Below, one piece after another: positions 1-9,316 of a stretch of DNA of 64,000 nt (position 1 is its first letter; each line of letters begins with the position of its first letter). The notes under the pieces were generated by a model. The model searched no databases, was not told the origin of the DNA, and worked only from the letters and a program-made list of their open reading frames with translations. The stretch is from Hylemonella sp. Lineage in GTDB: Bacteria > Pseudomonadota > Gammaproteobacteria > Burkholderiales > Burkholderiaceae_C. Location of the stretch: positions 107,678-171,677 of the forward strand of contig JAUXVI010000051.1 of the NCBI GenBank assembly GCA_030680575.1, given 5' to 3'. A program made the translations under genes and the position numbers.

Positions 1-1
1 A

Positions 2-526
2 GTTGCCGTACCCGCGACCGAACCAGCAGCATCCGCTGTGGATCTGGACCTGGATCTGGACTTCTCACTCGATGATGAACCGGCAGCAACACCCGCAGCC
101 ACGGCAACACCTGCCGCCGCGCCGGCACCTGAATCGACCGCCCCCGACCTGGACTTGAATTTCGAGCTGCCCACCGCCTCCATCCAGGGTGCGGACAACA
201 GCCTCGATTTCGAGCCGCCCAGCTTGCCGGAGCCGTCATCCCGTCTCGACAGCCCTGCCGCAACGTCTGGCAGCGCCCCGACGGCTGCCGCCGATACCGG
301 TGCACTCGAGTTCGATCTCGGCTCGCTCTCGCTCGACCTGGGTGAAGCCACGACCGAGCAGACCGGCGCCTCCGACGATCCACTGGCCACCAAGCTGGCA
401 TTGGCTGAAGAGTTCAGTGCCATTGGCGACGCCGATGGTGCCCGCGCCCTGATCGAGGAAATCATCGCCGAAGCCACCGGCGACATGAAGACCAAGGCCC
501 AGGAGGCCCTGAGCAAGCTCAACTGA
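2..526 (+). CDS. fimV: FimV, C-terminal fragment (5' end outside window)
   Basis: This is the 3' end of a reading frame that is open to the window edge. It is rich in Asp, Ala and Pro, with repeated acidic stretches such as DLDLDLDFSL, LDLNFEL and FDLGSLSLDL. It ends in a compact helical module (DPLATKLALAEEF...ARALIEEII...AQEALSKLN). This is the layout of the cytoplasmic tail of FimV, an inner-membrane peptidoglycan-binding protein involved in type IV pilus and polar organisation, with its TPR-like C-terminal domain. fimV directly upstream of truA is a common Burkholderiales arrangement, which supports the call. The LysM and membrane parts are not visible. Confidence 0.8.
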   Translation, partial: VAVPATEPAASAVDLDLDLDFSLDDEPAATPAATATPAAAPAPESTAPDLDLNFELPTASIQGADNSLDFEPPSLPEPSSRLDSPAATSGSAPTAAADTGALEFDLGSLSLDLGEATTEQTGASDDPLATKLALAEEFSAIGDADGARALIEEIIAEATGDMKTKAQEALSKLN

Positions 527-569
527 GTTGGCTCAGTCCGGAGACCATGCACGTGGACCCGACCCTGCC

Positions 570-1352
570 GTGAGGGTAGCCTTAGGCGTCAGCTACAACG
601 GCCAGTCTTACGATGGCTGGCAAAGCCAGCCGTCGGGCCGCACGGTACAGGACCAGCTGGAAAAAGCGCTGGGCAAGTTTGCGGACCAGCGCATCTCCAC
701 CCTGTGTGCCGGCCGCACCGATGCCGGTGTGCACGGCCTGATGCAGGTGGTGCATTTCGACACCAGCGCCGAACGCGACCCCCACGCCTGGGTGCGCGGC
801 CCCAACAGTTTCCTGCCGCGCGACATCGCCGTGCAGTGGGCTCATGTCGTGCCGGACGAATTTCACTGCCGTGCCAGCGCCCTCTCGCGCCGTTATGCCT
901 ATTCGTTGCTGGAGTCGCCAGTCCGCCCCAGCGTCGATACGGGACGCGTCGGCTGGGTCTTCCAACCGCTGGACATGGCAGCCATGCAAGCGGCCGCAAC
1001 CCGCCTGCTGGGCGAACACGACTTCAGCTCGTTCCGCGCCTCCGCTTGCCAGGCGCTGTCCCCCGTGAAGAACCTGATGCGTGCAGAGGTCAGCCGGCGC
1101 GGCGCCTACTGGCGCTTCGAGTTCGAGGCCAATGCCTTCCTGCACCACATGATCCGCAACATCATGGGCTGCCTGATCGTCATCGGCCAGGGCAAGCAGC
1201 CGCCGGAATGGATTGACGAGGTGCTGGCCGCACGCAGCCGCGACGCTGCCGCCCCGACCTTCTCGCCCGACGGCCTGTACTTCCTCGGTCCGCGCTACGA
1301 CACCCGCTGGGGCCTGCCCGACCGAACGCCTGCGTATGATTGGCTGCCATGA
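570..1352 (+). CDS. truA: tRNA pseudouridine(38-40) synthase TruA
   Basis: The product converts U38-U40 of tRNA anticodon stems to pseudouridine. The catalytic motif AGRTDAGVH is present, with the nucleophilic Asp at about residue 51, together with the downstream FHCRASALSRRYAY, FLHHMIRNIMG and DAAAPTFSPDGLYF blocks typical of TruA. The GTG at 570 gives the usual RVALGVSYNG N-terminus (260 aa). An in-frame TTG at 528, one base after the fimV stop, would add 14 residues and cannot be excluded. Neither start has a strong Shine-Dalgarno. The stop overlaps the trpF ATG by 4 bp (ATGA), so translation is probably coupled. Confidence 0.93.
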   Translation: MRVALGVSYNGQSYDGWQSQPSGRTVQDQLEKALGKFADQRISTLCAGRTDAGVHGLMQVVHFDTSAERDPHAWVRGPNSFLPRDIAVQWAHVVPDEFHCRASALSRRYAYSLLESPVRPSVDTGRVGWVFQPLDMAAMQAAATRLLGEHDFSSFRASACQALSPVKNLMRAEVSRRGAYWRFEFEANAFLHHMIRNIMGCLIVIGQGKQPPEWIDEVLAARSRDAAAPTFSPDGLYFLGPRYDTRWGLPDRTPAYDWLP

Positions 1353-2023
1353 ACCGCACCCGAATCAAGATCTGCGGCCTGACGCGCGAGCAGGACGTTG
1401 ACGCCGCCGTAGCGGCCGGCGCCGATGCGGTGGGCTTTGTTCTCTATGAGAAAAGTCCACGGTACGTGGCGCCCGAGCGCGCCGCCATACTGGCGCGCCG
1501 GCTACCGCCCTTCGTCACGCCGGTGCTGCTGTTCGTCAACGCAGACGCCACAAAAATCATAGCTGCCTGCGCCGATATTCCGGGCGCTACCGTGCAATTT
1601 CATGGTGATGAAACGCCTGCCGACTGCCTGCTGGCCAGTGGCCAAGGCACTCGCCCCTTCTTGCGCGCCGCCCGGATTCCCTTGGGGGATGCCGCTCGTG
1701 CCTTCGACCTCGTAAAATACGCCCAGGATTACTCAGCCGCCCAGGCTATCCTGCTCGACGCCCACGTCGACGGCTTTGGCGGCGGCGGCAAGGCATTCAA
1801 TTGGTCACTTCTTCCTCCAAGCGTCGACGCTCACCTCGTCTTGAGTGGTGGGCTCACACCTGCAAACGTGGCCGATGGCATTCGGCAGGTACGGCCGCGC
1901 TGTAAATCGCTGGCCGTGGATGTGAGTTCCGGCGTCGAGCGTGCCAAGGGCATCAAGGACGCCGACAAGATCAATCAGTTCGTCGCGGCCGTGCGTGCCG
2001 CCGACGCACAACTTGCAGGCTAA
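1349..2023 (+). CDS. trpF: Phosphoribosylanthranilate isomerase TrpF
   Basis: The product catalyses the Amadori rearrangement of N-(5-phosphoribosyl)anthranilate in tryptophan synthesis. At 224 aa it has normal length for a single beta/alpha barrel. Visible signatures are KICGLT with the catalytic Cys, QFHGDE, the LLDAHVDGFGGGGK loop with the catalytic Asp and phosphate-binding glycines, and LSGGLTPANV near the end. The ATG at 1349 is preferred over an in-frame TTG at 1340 because it gives the ATGA overlap with truA. Residues 67-84 (ATKIIAACADIPGATVQF) are encoded by a copy of the family I repeat at 1547-1600. Protein length stays normal, so the repeat seems to replace rather than extend family sequence. 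Confidence 0.95.
   Translation: MNRTRIKICGLTREQDVDAAVAAGADAVGFVLYEKSPRYVAPERAAILARRLPPFVTPVLLFVNADATKIIAACADIPGATVQFHGDETPADCLLASGQGTRPFLRAARIPLGDAARAFDLVKYAQDYSAAQAILLDAHVDGFGGGGKAFNWSLLPPSVDAHLVLSGGLTPANVADGIRQVRPRCKSLAVDVSSGVERAKGIKDADKINQFVAAVRAADAQLAG
1547..1600 (+). repeat. Family I palindromic repeat, copy 1 (inside trpF, sense)
   Basis: The 17-bp head GCCACAAAAATCATAGC is followed by a 37-bp tail with TGCGC at tail positions 5-9 and CAATTT at the end. It matches the head-tail layout and 54-bp length of the other copies in the window, especially the one at 49134-49187. It is translated in frame as part of TrpF. Confidence 0.6.
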
Positions 2024-2026
2024 ACC

Positions 2027-3319
2027 ATGTTTGACTACCACCAGCCCGATGTCTCGGGCCATTTCGGCATTTACGGCGGCAGCTTCGTCAGCGAGACGCT
2101 GACACACGCCATCAACCAGCTGCGCGAGGCCTACGCCAAGTACCAGCACGATCCGGCCTTCATCGCCGAGTTCAAGTACGAACTGGCCCACTTCGTCGGC
2201 CGTCCCTCGCCGGTCTACCACGCGGCGCGCATGAGCCGCGAGCAGGGCGGCGCGCAGATCTTCCTCAAGCGCGAAGACCTCAACCACACCGGCGCGCACA
2301 AGATCAACAACACCATCGGCCAGGCCATGCTGGCGCGCCGCATGGGCAAGACGCGCATCATTGCCGAGACCGGCGCCGGCCAGCACGGCGTGGCCACCGC
2401 CACCATCTGCGCGCGTTATGGCCTGGAGTGCATCGTTTACATGGGTTCCGAGGACGTCAAACGCCAGAGCCCCAACGTCTACCGCATGAAGCTGCTGGGC
2501 GCCACTGTGGTGCCGGTGGAGTCCGGCAGCAAGACGCTGAAGGACGCGCTCAACGAAGCGATGCGCGACTGGGTCGCCAATGTGGACAACACCTTCTACA
2601 TCATCGGCACCGTGGCCGGCCCGCACCCCTACCCGATGATAGTGCGCGACTTCCAAAGCGTGATCGGCGAGGAATGCCTGGTACAGATGCCGGAGCTGCT
2701 CCAGCGGACGGGTTGCACATCTGGCCAGCCCGACGCCGTGGTGGCCTGCGTCGGCGGCGGCTCGAACGCGATGGGCATCTTCTACCCCTACATCCCGCAC
2801 GAGGCCACGCGCCTGATCGGTGTGGAGGCTGCCGGCGAAGGCATGGACAGCGGCCACCACTCGGCCTCGCTGCAGCGCGGCAGCCCGGGCGTGCTGCACG
2901 GCAACCGCACCTATGTGCTGCAGGACGACAACGGCCAGGTCACCGAGACGCACAGCATCAGCGCCGGCCTGGACTACCCCGGCGTCGGCCCGGAACACGC
3001 CTACCTGAAGGACATCGGCCGTGCCGAGTACGTCGGCATCACCGACCAGGAGGCGCTAGCCGCCTTCCACTACCTGTGCCGCACCGAAGGCATCATCCCG
3101 GCGCTGGAATCCAGCCATGCCGTGGCCTACGCCATGAAGCTGGCCAAGACCATGCGGCTGGATCAATCCATCCTGGTCAGCCTCTCGGGCCGGGGCGACA
3201 AGGACATCGGCACCGTGGCCGACCTGAGCCACGCCGACTTCTACTGCCGTCCAAGCTGCCAGGGGCAGTCCGTCAAGGGCGGTGCAGCGACCGAACACAC
3301 GATCAAGGTCTCCAAATGA
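2027..3319 (+). CDS. trpB: Tryptophan synthase beta chain TrpB
   Basis: The product condenses indole with L-serine in a PLP-dependent reaction, as the beta subunit of the alpha2-beta2 complex. The PLP lysine lies in HTGAHKINN (K92). The phosphate-binding glycine loop [10 protein letters not shown] and the catalytic-loop region GRPSPVYHA are present. At 430 aa it is slightly longer than many TrpB proteins, mostly through a C-terminal tail after [13 protein letters not shown]. The gene starts 3 bases after the trpF stop and its stop overlaps the trpA ATG (ATGA), so trpF-trpB-trpA should be made together. Confidence 0.97.
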   Translation: MFDYHQPDVSGHFGIYGGSFVSETLTHAINQLREAYAKYQHDPAFIAEFKYELAHFVGRPSPVYHAARMSREQGGAQIFLKREDLNHTGAHKINNTIGQAMLARRMGKTRIIAETGAGQHGVATATICARYGLECIVYMGSEDVKRQSPNVYRMKLLGATVVPVESGSKTLKDALNEAMRDWVANVDNTFYIIGTVAGPHPYPMIVRDFQSVIGEECLVQMPELLQRTGCTSGQPDAVVACVGGGSNAMGIFYPYIPHEATRLIGVEAAGEGMDSGHHSASLQRGSPGVLHGNRTYVLQDDNGQVTETHSISAGLDYPGVGPEHAYLKDIGRAEYVGITDQEALAAFHYLCRTEGIIPALESSHAVAYAMKLAKTMRLDQSILVSLSGRGDKDIGTVADLSHADFYCRPSCQGQSVKGGAATEHTIKVSK

Positions 3320-4134
3320 GCCGCATTGCAACCACTTTTGCCGCGCTCAAAGCGCACAACCGCAAGGCCCTGATTCCCTTCGTCACGGCCGGCTTCCCCT
3401 ATGTCGACATCACGCCAGAACTGATGCACGGCATGGTGGCCGCCGGGGCCGACGTGATCGAACTGGGCGTTCCATTTTCCGACCCCAGCGCCGACGGCCC
3501 GGTGATCCAGGCCGCTGGCGACAAGGCCCTGGCTGCCGGCATCGGCCTGCGCCAGGTGCTGGAGATGGTGCGCAGCTTCCGCCAGAGCAACAGCGACACG
3601 CCTGTGGTGCTGATGGGCTATGCCAACCCGATCGAGCGTTACAACCAGCTGCACCAGGCCAGCGGCGACAACGCCTTTGCCCGTGATGCGGCCGCAGCCG
3701 GCGTCGATGGCGTGCTGGTGGTGGACTACCCGCCGGAAGAGTGCGAAGCATTCGCGGCTGCGCTCAAGGCCCATGGCCTGGACCTGATCTTCCTGCTGGC
3801 CCCCACCTCGACCTCCGAACGCATGGACCAGGTGGCCCGGGTGGCCAGCGGTTACGTCTACTACGTCTCGCTCAAGGGCGTGACCGGTGCCGGCACCCTG
3901 GACACGGCGGCGGTGGAAGCCATGCTGCCCAAGATCCGGCAGCATGTCAAAATCCCGGTCGGCGTCGGTTTCGGCATCCGCGATGCGGCCAGCGCCCGGG
4001 CCGTGGGCCGGGTGGCCGACGCGGTGGTGATTGGCAGCCGCATCATCCAGCTGATCGACAACCAGCCGCGTGAACGGGTGGTTCAGGCGGCCTCGGACTT
4101 CCTGCGCGAGATCCGGGCGGCTTTGGATTCATAA
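3316..4134 (+). CDS. trpA: Tryptophan synthase alpha chain TrpA
   Basis: The product cleaves indole-3-glycerol phosphate and channels indole to TrpB. The catalytic pair is in the canonical positions: E49 in [12 protein letters not shown] and D60 in the same segment. The phosphate-binding [11 protein letters not shown] and [11 protein letters not shown] motifs close the barrel. The protein is 272 aa, normal for the family. The ATG at 3316 overlaps the trpB stop by 4 bp. The longer open frame upstream is an out-of-frame reading of trpB. Confidence 0.97.
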   Translation: MSRIATTFAALKAHNRKALIPFVTAGFPYVDITPELMHGMVAAGADVIELGVPFSDPSADGPVIQAAGDKALAAGIGLRQVLEMVRSFRQSNSDTPVVLMGYANPIERYNQLHQASGDNAFARDAAAAGVDGVLVVDYPPEECEAFAAALKAHGLDLIFLLAPTSTSERMDQVARVASGYVYYVSLKGVTGAGTLDTAAVEAMLPKIRQHVKIPVGVGFGIRDAASARAVGRVADAVVIGSRIIQLIDNQPRERVVQAASDFLREIRAALDS

Positions 4135-4162
4135 TCCCCCCCGACCGACCTATGAAACCGGG

Positions 4163-4182
4163 AACTGGGTCCTGACCCAGTT
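4163..4182 (+). terminator. Stem-loop between trpA and accD
   Basis: The arms AACTGGG (4163-4169) and CCCAGTT (4176-4182) pair perfectly around a 6-nt loop and are followed by a short T run. It could be a weak Rho-independent terminator or a processing/attenuating hairpin separating trp from accD expression. The U tract is too short to be sure. Confidence 0.4.
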
Positions 4183-4202
4183 TTGACATTGAGGAATTGC
4201 AC

Positions 4203-5075
4203 ATGAGCTGGCTCGAAAAACTTCTGCCTCCCAAAATTCAGCACACCGACCCGGCCGACCGGCGCAGCGTGCCCGAAGGCCTGTGGATCAAGTGCCCCAG
4301 CTGCGAAAGCGTGCTCTACAAGACCGACCTGGAGCAGAACCAGAACGTCTGCCCGAGCTGCAGCCACCACCACCGCATCGACGCGCGCGCGCGCCTCAAC
4401 GCCTTTCTCGACAACGAAGGCCGCTACGAGATCGGCCAGGAAGTGGTGCCGGTCGATGCGCTGAAGTTCAAGGACAGCCGCAAGTACCCCGAGCGCCTGA
4501 AAGAGGCGATGGAAGCCACCGGCGAGACCGATGCCCTGATCGTGATGGGCGGCGCCGTGCATGGCATCAGCCTGGTGGCGGCCTGCTTCGAGTTCGGTTT
4601 CATGGGCGGCAGCATGGGTTCGGTGGTGGGCGAGCGTTTCGTGCGCGGCGTGGAAACCGCGATCGAGCAGAAAGTGCCCTTCCTGTGCTTCACCGCCACC
4701 GGTGGCGCGCGCATGCAGGAAGGTCTGCTGTCACTGATGCAGATGGCCAAGACCAATGCGGCCCTGACCCGTCTGGCCAAAAAAGGCCTGCCCTACATCA
4801 GCGTGCTGACCGACCCGACCATGGGTGGCGTCAGCGCCGGTTTTGCCTTCCTGGGCGACGTGGTGATTGCGGAGCCGAAAGCACTGATCGGCTTTGCCGG
4901 CCCGCGCGTGATCGAATCGACCGTGCGCGTGACGCTGCCGGAAGGCTTCCAGCGCGCCGAGTTCCTGCAGCAGAAAGGCGCCGTCGACTTCATCTGCGAC
5001 CGCCGCGAACTGCGCAAGACCATTGCCAGCACACTGGCCATGCTGCAACGCCAGCCGGCCGACGCGGTGATCTGA
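4203..5075 (+). CDS. accD: Acetyl-CoA carboxylase carboxyltransferase subunit beta
   Basis: The product transfers the carboxyl group from carboxybiotin to acetyl-CoA, forming malonyl-CoA for fatty-acid synthesis, together with AccA. The N-terminal four-cysteine zinc ribbon is intact (C31, C34, C50, C53). The crotonase-like core follows, with [22 protein letters not shown] and [13 protein letters not shown]. The ATG at 4203 is supported by GAGGA about 8 bases upstream. The protein is 290 aa, normal. accD behind trpA is conserved in betaproteobacteria; folC, often next, is not seen here. Confidence 0.97.
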   Translation: MSWLEKLLPPKIQHTDPADRRSVPEGLWIKCPSCESVLYKTDLEQNQNVCPSCSHHHRIDARARLNAFLDNEGRYEIGQEVVPVDALKFKDSRKYPERLKEAMEATGETDALIVMGGAVHGISLVAACFEFGFMGGSMGSVVGERFVRGVETAIEQKVPFLCFTATGGARMQEGLLSLMQMAKTNAALTRLAKKGLPYISVLTDPTMGGVSAGFAFLGDVVIAEPKALIGFAGPRVIESTVRVTLPEGFQRAEFLQQKGAVDFICDRRELRKTIASTLAMLQRQPADAVI

Positions 5076-5120
5076 AAAGAATTACCTCAGCATAAGCACA
5101 ACACGCACCCGGACCCAACC

Positions 5121-5213
5121 GGGAAACGCCGTGGAACCGGCTTCGCCGGTCCACTGGCGTTGCCCCCTGCAAGGGGGGTGGCGAAGCGACACGAAGTGCG
5201 CGTAGCCTGGGGG
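5121..5213 (-). repeat. Family III GC-rich hairpin element, copy A
   Basis: It lies between the convergent accD and yggT genes and begins 4 bases after the yggT stop. It contains nested inverted repeats: GAACCGGCTTCGCCGG, TGCCCCCTGCAAGGGGG and ACACGAAGTGCGCG. It is nearly identical over about 93 bp to the element at 15801-15896, in the same relation to the upstream minus-strand gene. It fills most of the 140-bp gap. Confidence 0.8.
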
Positions 5214-5216
5214 TGT

Positions 5217-5780
5217 TCAATACATCAGCGCAGCGCCCTGCAGGCTGCCCAGCACGATGGCCGCGATCTGCAGCAGCACCAGCAGAACCAGCGGCGACAG
5301 GTCGATGCCCCCTACCAGCGGCACGAGACGCCGAATCGGCGCCAGCGGCGGCGTCACCAGCCGATCGATGACATCGGTCAGCACGTTGCGGCTCTGCAGC
5401 CACGACAGCACGGCATAGACGATCACCAGGCCCGTCAGGCCCGAGATGGCCAAGCGCACCACGCCGAAGGCGGCCAGGATCAGCACCGAGACATAACTGG
5501 CGCCAAAACTGGTGAACGCCCACAGCAACGAGAATTGCGCCAGTTCGATCAGGAACGCAGCCGCCAGACTGGCCGTATCCCAGCGCCCCAGGGCCGGCAG
5601 CACACGGCGCAAGGGCAGCACCAGCCAGTCGGTCAGGGCAAAAACGAAACGGCCCAGCGGATTGCCGGAGCGCGCCGACATCGGGATGCGCTGGTGCTGC
5701 ATGTACAGGCGCAGCAGGCAGGCCCCCCCCACCACACCGGTGACGACTTCGAGCAACAGGGAAAGGATCTGGAACAGCAT
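5217..5780 (-). CDS. YggT family integral membrane protein
   Basis: This is a 187-aa hydrophobic protein with two copies of the YggT-type module. Each copy has membrane segments followed by a P-L-R/P-I-R motif (VLPLRRVLP near residue 58; VTPPLAPIRRLVP near 145). The start at 5780 (MLFQILSLLLEVV) places a membrane helix at the N-terminus as in the family; an in-frame ATG 24 bases upstream is less likely. YggT proteins are implicated in membrane or osmotic stress and division-site functions, but their biochemistry is not settled. It is convergent with accD and divergent from lysS. Confidence 0.85.
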   Translation of the reverse strand: MLFQILSLLLEVVTGVVGGACLLRLYMQHQRIPMSARSGNPLGRFVFALTDWLVLPLRRVLPALGRWDTASLAAAFLIELAQFSLLWAFTSFGASYVSVLILAAFGVVRLAISGLTGLVIVYAVLSWLQSRNVLTDVIDRLVTPPLAPIRRLVPLVGGIDLSPLVLLVLLQIAAIVLGSLQGAALMY

Positions 5781-5870
5781 GGATCTCGGCCAAAAGTTCG
5801 CCAAATCATAGCGTCATTAAAATAGCGGGTTCTGGCCATGTTTCATGGCCACCTCCTACCCTGCCCTCTC

Positions 5871-7400
5871 ATGTCTGAACACAACACCGCAGCCCCCGCC
5901 CAGGACGAAAACCAGCTGATCGCCGAGCGGCGCGACAAACTCAAGGCCATCCGCCAGCAGGAGGCTGAGGGCAAGGGCCCGGCCTTCCCCAACGATTTCA
6001 AGCCGGCCGACCGTGCGGCCGACCTGTTTGCCGCCCATGCCGGCCAGACCGCCGAAGGTCTGCAAACCCAGGGCAGCACCGCCAAGATCGCCGGCCGCAT
6101 GATGCTCAAGCGCGTCATGGGCAAGGCCAGCTTCGCCACGCTACAGGACAGCACCGGCCGCATCCAGATCTACGTCAAGCGCGACGAGGTGGGCGAAGAG
6201 CTCTACGAGCAGTTCAAGCACTGGGACCTGGGCGACATCGTGGCCGCCGAGGGCACGGTCTTCAAGACCAAGACCGGCGAGCTCTCGATCCAGGCCAGCA
6301 GCGTGCGCCTGCTGACCAAGAGCCTGCGCCCGATGCCCGACAAGTTCCACGGCGTGGCCGACCAGGAAGTGAAATACCGCCAGCGCTATATCGACCTGAT
6401 GACCGACGAGGAAGCCCGCAAACGCTTCGTCGCGCGCAGCAAGGCCGTCAGCTCGATCCGCGAGTTCATGGTGTCGCACAACTTCCTGGAAGTCGAGACG
6501 CCGATGCTGCACCCGATTCCGGGCGGCGCCAATGCCAAGCCCTTCATCACGCACCACAATGCGTTGGACCAGGAAATGTTCCTGCGCATCGCACCCGAGC
6601 TGTACCTCAAGCGTCTGATCGTCGGCGGCTTCGAGCGCGTGTTCGAGATCAACCGCAACTTCCGCAACGAAGGCATCTCGGTGCGCCACAACCCCGAGTT
6701 CACCATGATGGAGTTCTACGCGGCCTACTGGGACTACCAGGACCTCATGACCTTCACCGAAGGCCTGGTGCGCCATGCGGCCCAGCAGGCGGCAGGCACG
6801 CTGCAACTCAGCTACGGCGGCAAGCCGGTCGACCTGGCCCAGCCTTTCGAGCGCCTGACCATCCGCGAAGCCATCGTTCACCACACCGAAGCCGGCGTGA
6901 ACGTTGACGACAGCGCCTGGCTGATCAACGCGCTCAAGAAACTCGGCATGAGTGAAGCGAAGGACAAGCTCTCGACCCGCTCGCTAGCCTCTTTGCAGGT
7001 GTTGTACTTCGAGGAAGTGGTGGAGGAGAAGCTCTGGCAGCCGACCTTCATCTGCGAGCACCCGGTGGAAATCTCGCCGCTGGCACGCGCCAGCGACACC
7101 CGCCCCGAGGTGACCGAGCGCTTCGAGCTCTACATCACCGGTCGCGAGTTCGGCAACGGTTTCTCCGAGCTGAACGACGCCGAGGAGCAGGCCGCACGCT
7201 TCCACAGCCAGGTGGCAGCCAAGGACAGCGGCGACGACGAGGCCATGTTCTTCGACCACGATTTCGTGCGCGCCCTGGAGTACGGCATGCCCCCCACGGG
7301 TGGCTGCGGCATCGGCATCGACCGCCTGATGATGCTGCTGACCGACAGCCCGAGCATCCGCGACGTGATCCTCTTCCCCGCGCTGCGCCGCGAGGGCTGA
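5871..7400 (+). CDS. lysS: Lysyl-tRNA synthetase, class II
   Basis: The product charges tRNA-Lys with lysine. The N-terminal OB-fold that binds the anticodon ([17 protein letters not shown]...[11 protein letters not shown]) is followed by the class II core. Motif 2 ([30 protein letters not shown]) and motif 3 ([18 protein letters not shown]) are present. It has 509 aa, normal for bacterial LysS. The start is the ATG at 5871 (MSEHNTAAP); an upstream in-frame ATG at 5838 lacks family sequence. It is not next to prfB here, unlike in some relatives. Confidence 0.97.
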   Translation: MSEHNTAAPAQDENQLIAERRDKLKAIRQQEAEGKGPAFPNDFKPADRAADLFAAHAGQTAEGLQTQGSTAKIAGRMMLKRVMGKASFATLQDSTGRIQIYVKRDEVGEELYEQFKHWDLGDIVAAEGTVFKTKTGELSIQASSVRLLTKSLRPMPDKFHGVADQEVKYRQRYIDLMTDEEARKRFVARSKAVSSIREFMVSHNFLEVETPMLHPIPGGANAKPFITHHNALDQEMFLRIAPELYLKRLIVGGFERVFEINRNFRNEGISVRHNPEFTMMEFYAAYWDYQDLMTFTEGLVRHAAQQAAGTLQLSYGGKPVDLAQPFERLTIREAIVHHTEAGVNVDDSAWLINALKKLGMSEAKDKLSTRSLASLQVLYFEEVVEEKLWQPTFICEHPVEISPLARASDTRPEVTERFELYITGREFGNGFSELNDAEEQAARFHSQVAAKDSGDDEAMFFDHDFVRALEYGMPPTGGCGIGIDRLMMLLTDSPSIRDVILFPALRREG

Positions 7401-7433
7401 TCCCCACCGGCCTGCTTGCATGAAAGACACCCC

Positions 7434-7949
7434 ATGACAGGCACGACAGCAGGCAGGCCGGGCTTGCTCAGCCCCGAGCACATCGCGCTGATCGCCAGCG
7501 GGGTGTCCACCATCGTCGCCTCGCACGACGCATCAGGCCGCCCCAGCCTGATGCGCGCCGTGGGGGCTGCCATCACACCGGATGGCACCCACATCACGGT
7601 CTACCTGAACCGCCCCGCCTGCTCCCAGTTGCTGGCTGACCTGCAGGCCACCGGGCAGATTGCCGTGGTCTTCAGCGAGCCGTTTTCACACTGCGCGGTA
7701 CAGGTCAAGGCCTGTCGCATCGAGTTGCGCGCGGCCGGCCCGGAGGATGCACCGGTCTTGGCGCGCTACCTGGCTGGCATGGAGCACGAGCTCGGCCGCA
7801 TCGGCTTCGGCCCCACCTACACCCGCATCATGCTGGCCCACCAGCTGAATGACGTGGTCGCCGTTTCGTTCAGTCCTGAACAGGCGTTCGACCAGACGCC
7901 CGGACCAAAGGCCGGCGCCTGCCTGCCGCCCACCGGAGACAGCGCATGA
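7434..7949 (+). CDS. Pyridoxamine 5'-phosphate oxidase-like (FMN split barrel) protein
   Basis: This 171-aa protein looks like a flavin/heme-binding split-barrel protein of the PNPOx-like superfamily. The clues are an N-terminal helix with ALIASGVSTIVASHDASGRPSLMRAVGAAI, the TVYLNRPACSQLLADLQATGQIAVVFSEP strand-helix block, and a C-terminal segment GFGPTYTRIML. The true substrate or cofactor cannot be read from sequence. It overlaps the next gene by 4 bp (ATGA), and that gene begins with a related split-barrel domain, so the two probably act together. An in-frame TTG at 7416 is an unlikely start. Confidence 0.7.
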   Translation: MTGTTAGRPGLLSPEHIALIASGVSTIVASHDASGRPSLMRAVGAAITPDGTHITVYLNRPACSQLLADLQATGQIAVVFSEPFSHCAVQVKACRIELRAAGPEDAPVLARYLAGMEHELGRIGFGPTYTRIMLAHQLNDVVAVSFSPEQAFDQTPGPKAGACLPPTGDSA

Positions 7950-9292
7950 ACACGCTGACACTGGACGACCTCCGGCCCTGCCTGGAAGGCATCATTCCGG
8001 CGCAGATCGCCACGTGCGCCCCCGACGGCACGCCCAATGTGGCCTACCTGTCGCAGGTCTACTATGCGGATGAGCGGCACCTTGCCCTGTCGTTCCAGTT
8101 CTTCAACAAGACGCGGCAGAACATCCTGGCCAACCCCTACGCCACCTTGTTGTTGCTGCACCCGCAGACCTTTGCCTTCTACCGACTGCAGATCCGTTAC
8201 CTGCATACGCTGACCGAAGGCGCCCTGTTCGAAGGCATGTGCGCCCAACTGGCCGGCATCGCCTCCCACAGCGGCATGGCCGAGGTGTTCGAGCTCAAAG
8301 GCTCCGATATCTACGAGGTGCTCGACATCGAACGCGTGCCCGGTAACAGCCTGGAGGCCCCGCCACCGCGCTGCGGCCTGCTGGGACAGATGCGCCGCTG
8401 CAGCGAGCGACTTGCCCGCTGCACAGCGCTGGACGAGGCACTGGACATCGTGATGGCGACGCTGACCCAGGAGCTGCAGATCAGCCACGCCATGATCCTG
8501 CTGCTCGACCCGGCGCTGCAGCGCCTGTACACCGTGGCCAGCCATGGCTACGCCGTCTCGGGCGTCGGTTCGGAAATCGAGCTCGGCCGCGGCGTCATCG
8601 GCATGGCCGCCCAGGCACTGACGCCGATCCGCATCACCCACATGACCGGCGCCAGCCTGTACAGTCATGCCGTGCGCCGCACGCTGGCAGACAGCCAGCC
8701 CGACATCACCCTGGACACCGACATCCCCTACCCCGGGCTGGCGCAACCGCAAAGCCAGATGGCGGTGCCCATTCTGTGCACCGGCCGACTGCTGGGGGTG
8801 GTGTTCGTCGAGAGTGCCGAGGATTTGCGCTTCAGCTTCGAAGACGAAGACGTGCTGGTGACGATGGCCGGCCATCTCGGCGCCGCCATCGACCTGCTGC
8901 GCCTGGACGGCGAGGCGGTGGCACCGGCCGCGACCGTGCCCACAGTGCCGACCTGTGCCGCACCAGATGCCCTGCTGCAGGTGCGCCGCTACAAGAGCAA
9001 CAACAGCATCTTCCTCAATGACGACTACCTCATCAAGGGCGTGGCGGGCGCGATTTTCTGGAAGCTGCTGAACGACTACCAGCAGCGCGGCCGCACCGAC
9101 TTCTCCAACCGCGAACTGCGGCTGGATGCCAGCATCGGGCTGCCCGACGTGGTGGACAACCTGGAGGCGCGGCTGATCCTGCTGGAGCGCCGGCTGGCGG
9201 AGCAGGCCCTGCCGATCCGGCTCGAGAAGACCGGCCGCGGCCAGTTCAAGCTCTGCGTCGGTACCCGGCTTGAGCTCACCGAATCCGACTGA
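7946..9292 (+). CDS. Split-barrel (PNPOx-like) / GAF / winged-helix-like fusion protein
   Basis: This is a 448-aa protein with three parts. Residues 1-130 look like a flavin-reductase/PNPOx-like split barrel (IPAQIATCAPDGTPNVAYLSQVYYADERHLALSF). Residues about 150-320 are a GAF domain (ALDIVMATLTQELQISHAMILLLD ... MAVPILCTGRLLGVVFVES). Residues about 335-448 form a C-terminal domain (IFLNDDYLIKGVAGAIFWKLL ... NRELRLD ... VVDNLEARLILLERRL) that resembles a winged helix. The combination suggests a redox- or ligand-sensing regulator. This is inference, and no output domain of known activity is identified. It forms a pair with the preceding gene and converges on a hemerythrin gene. Confidence 0.65.
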   Translation: MNTLTLDDLRPCLEGIIPAQIATCAPDGTPNVAYLSQVYYADERHLALSFQFFNKTRQNILANPYATLLLLHPQTFAFYRLQIRYLHTLTEGALFEGMCAQLAGIASHSGMAEVFELKGSDIYEVLDIERVPGNSLEAPPPRCGLLGQMRRCSERLARCTALDEALDIVMATLTQELQISHAMILLLDPALQRLYTVASHGYAVSGVGSEIELGRGVIGMAAQALTPIRITHMTGASLYSHAVRRTLADSQPDITLDTDIPYPGLAQPQSQMAVPILCTGRLLGVVFVESAEDLRFSFEDEDVLVTMAGHLGAAIDLLRLDGEAVAPAATVPTVPTCAAPDALLQVRRYKSNNSIFLNDDYLIKGVAGAIFWKLLNDYQQRGRTDFSNRELRLDASIGLPDVVDNLEARLILLERRLAEQALPIRLEKTGRGQFKLCVGTRLELTESD

Positions 9293-9316
9293 GCCGTCTG
9301 GTTGTTGCTGACCGCC

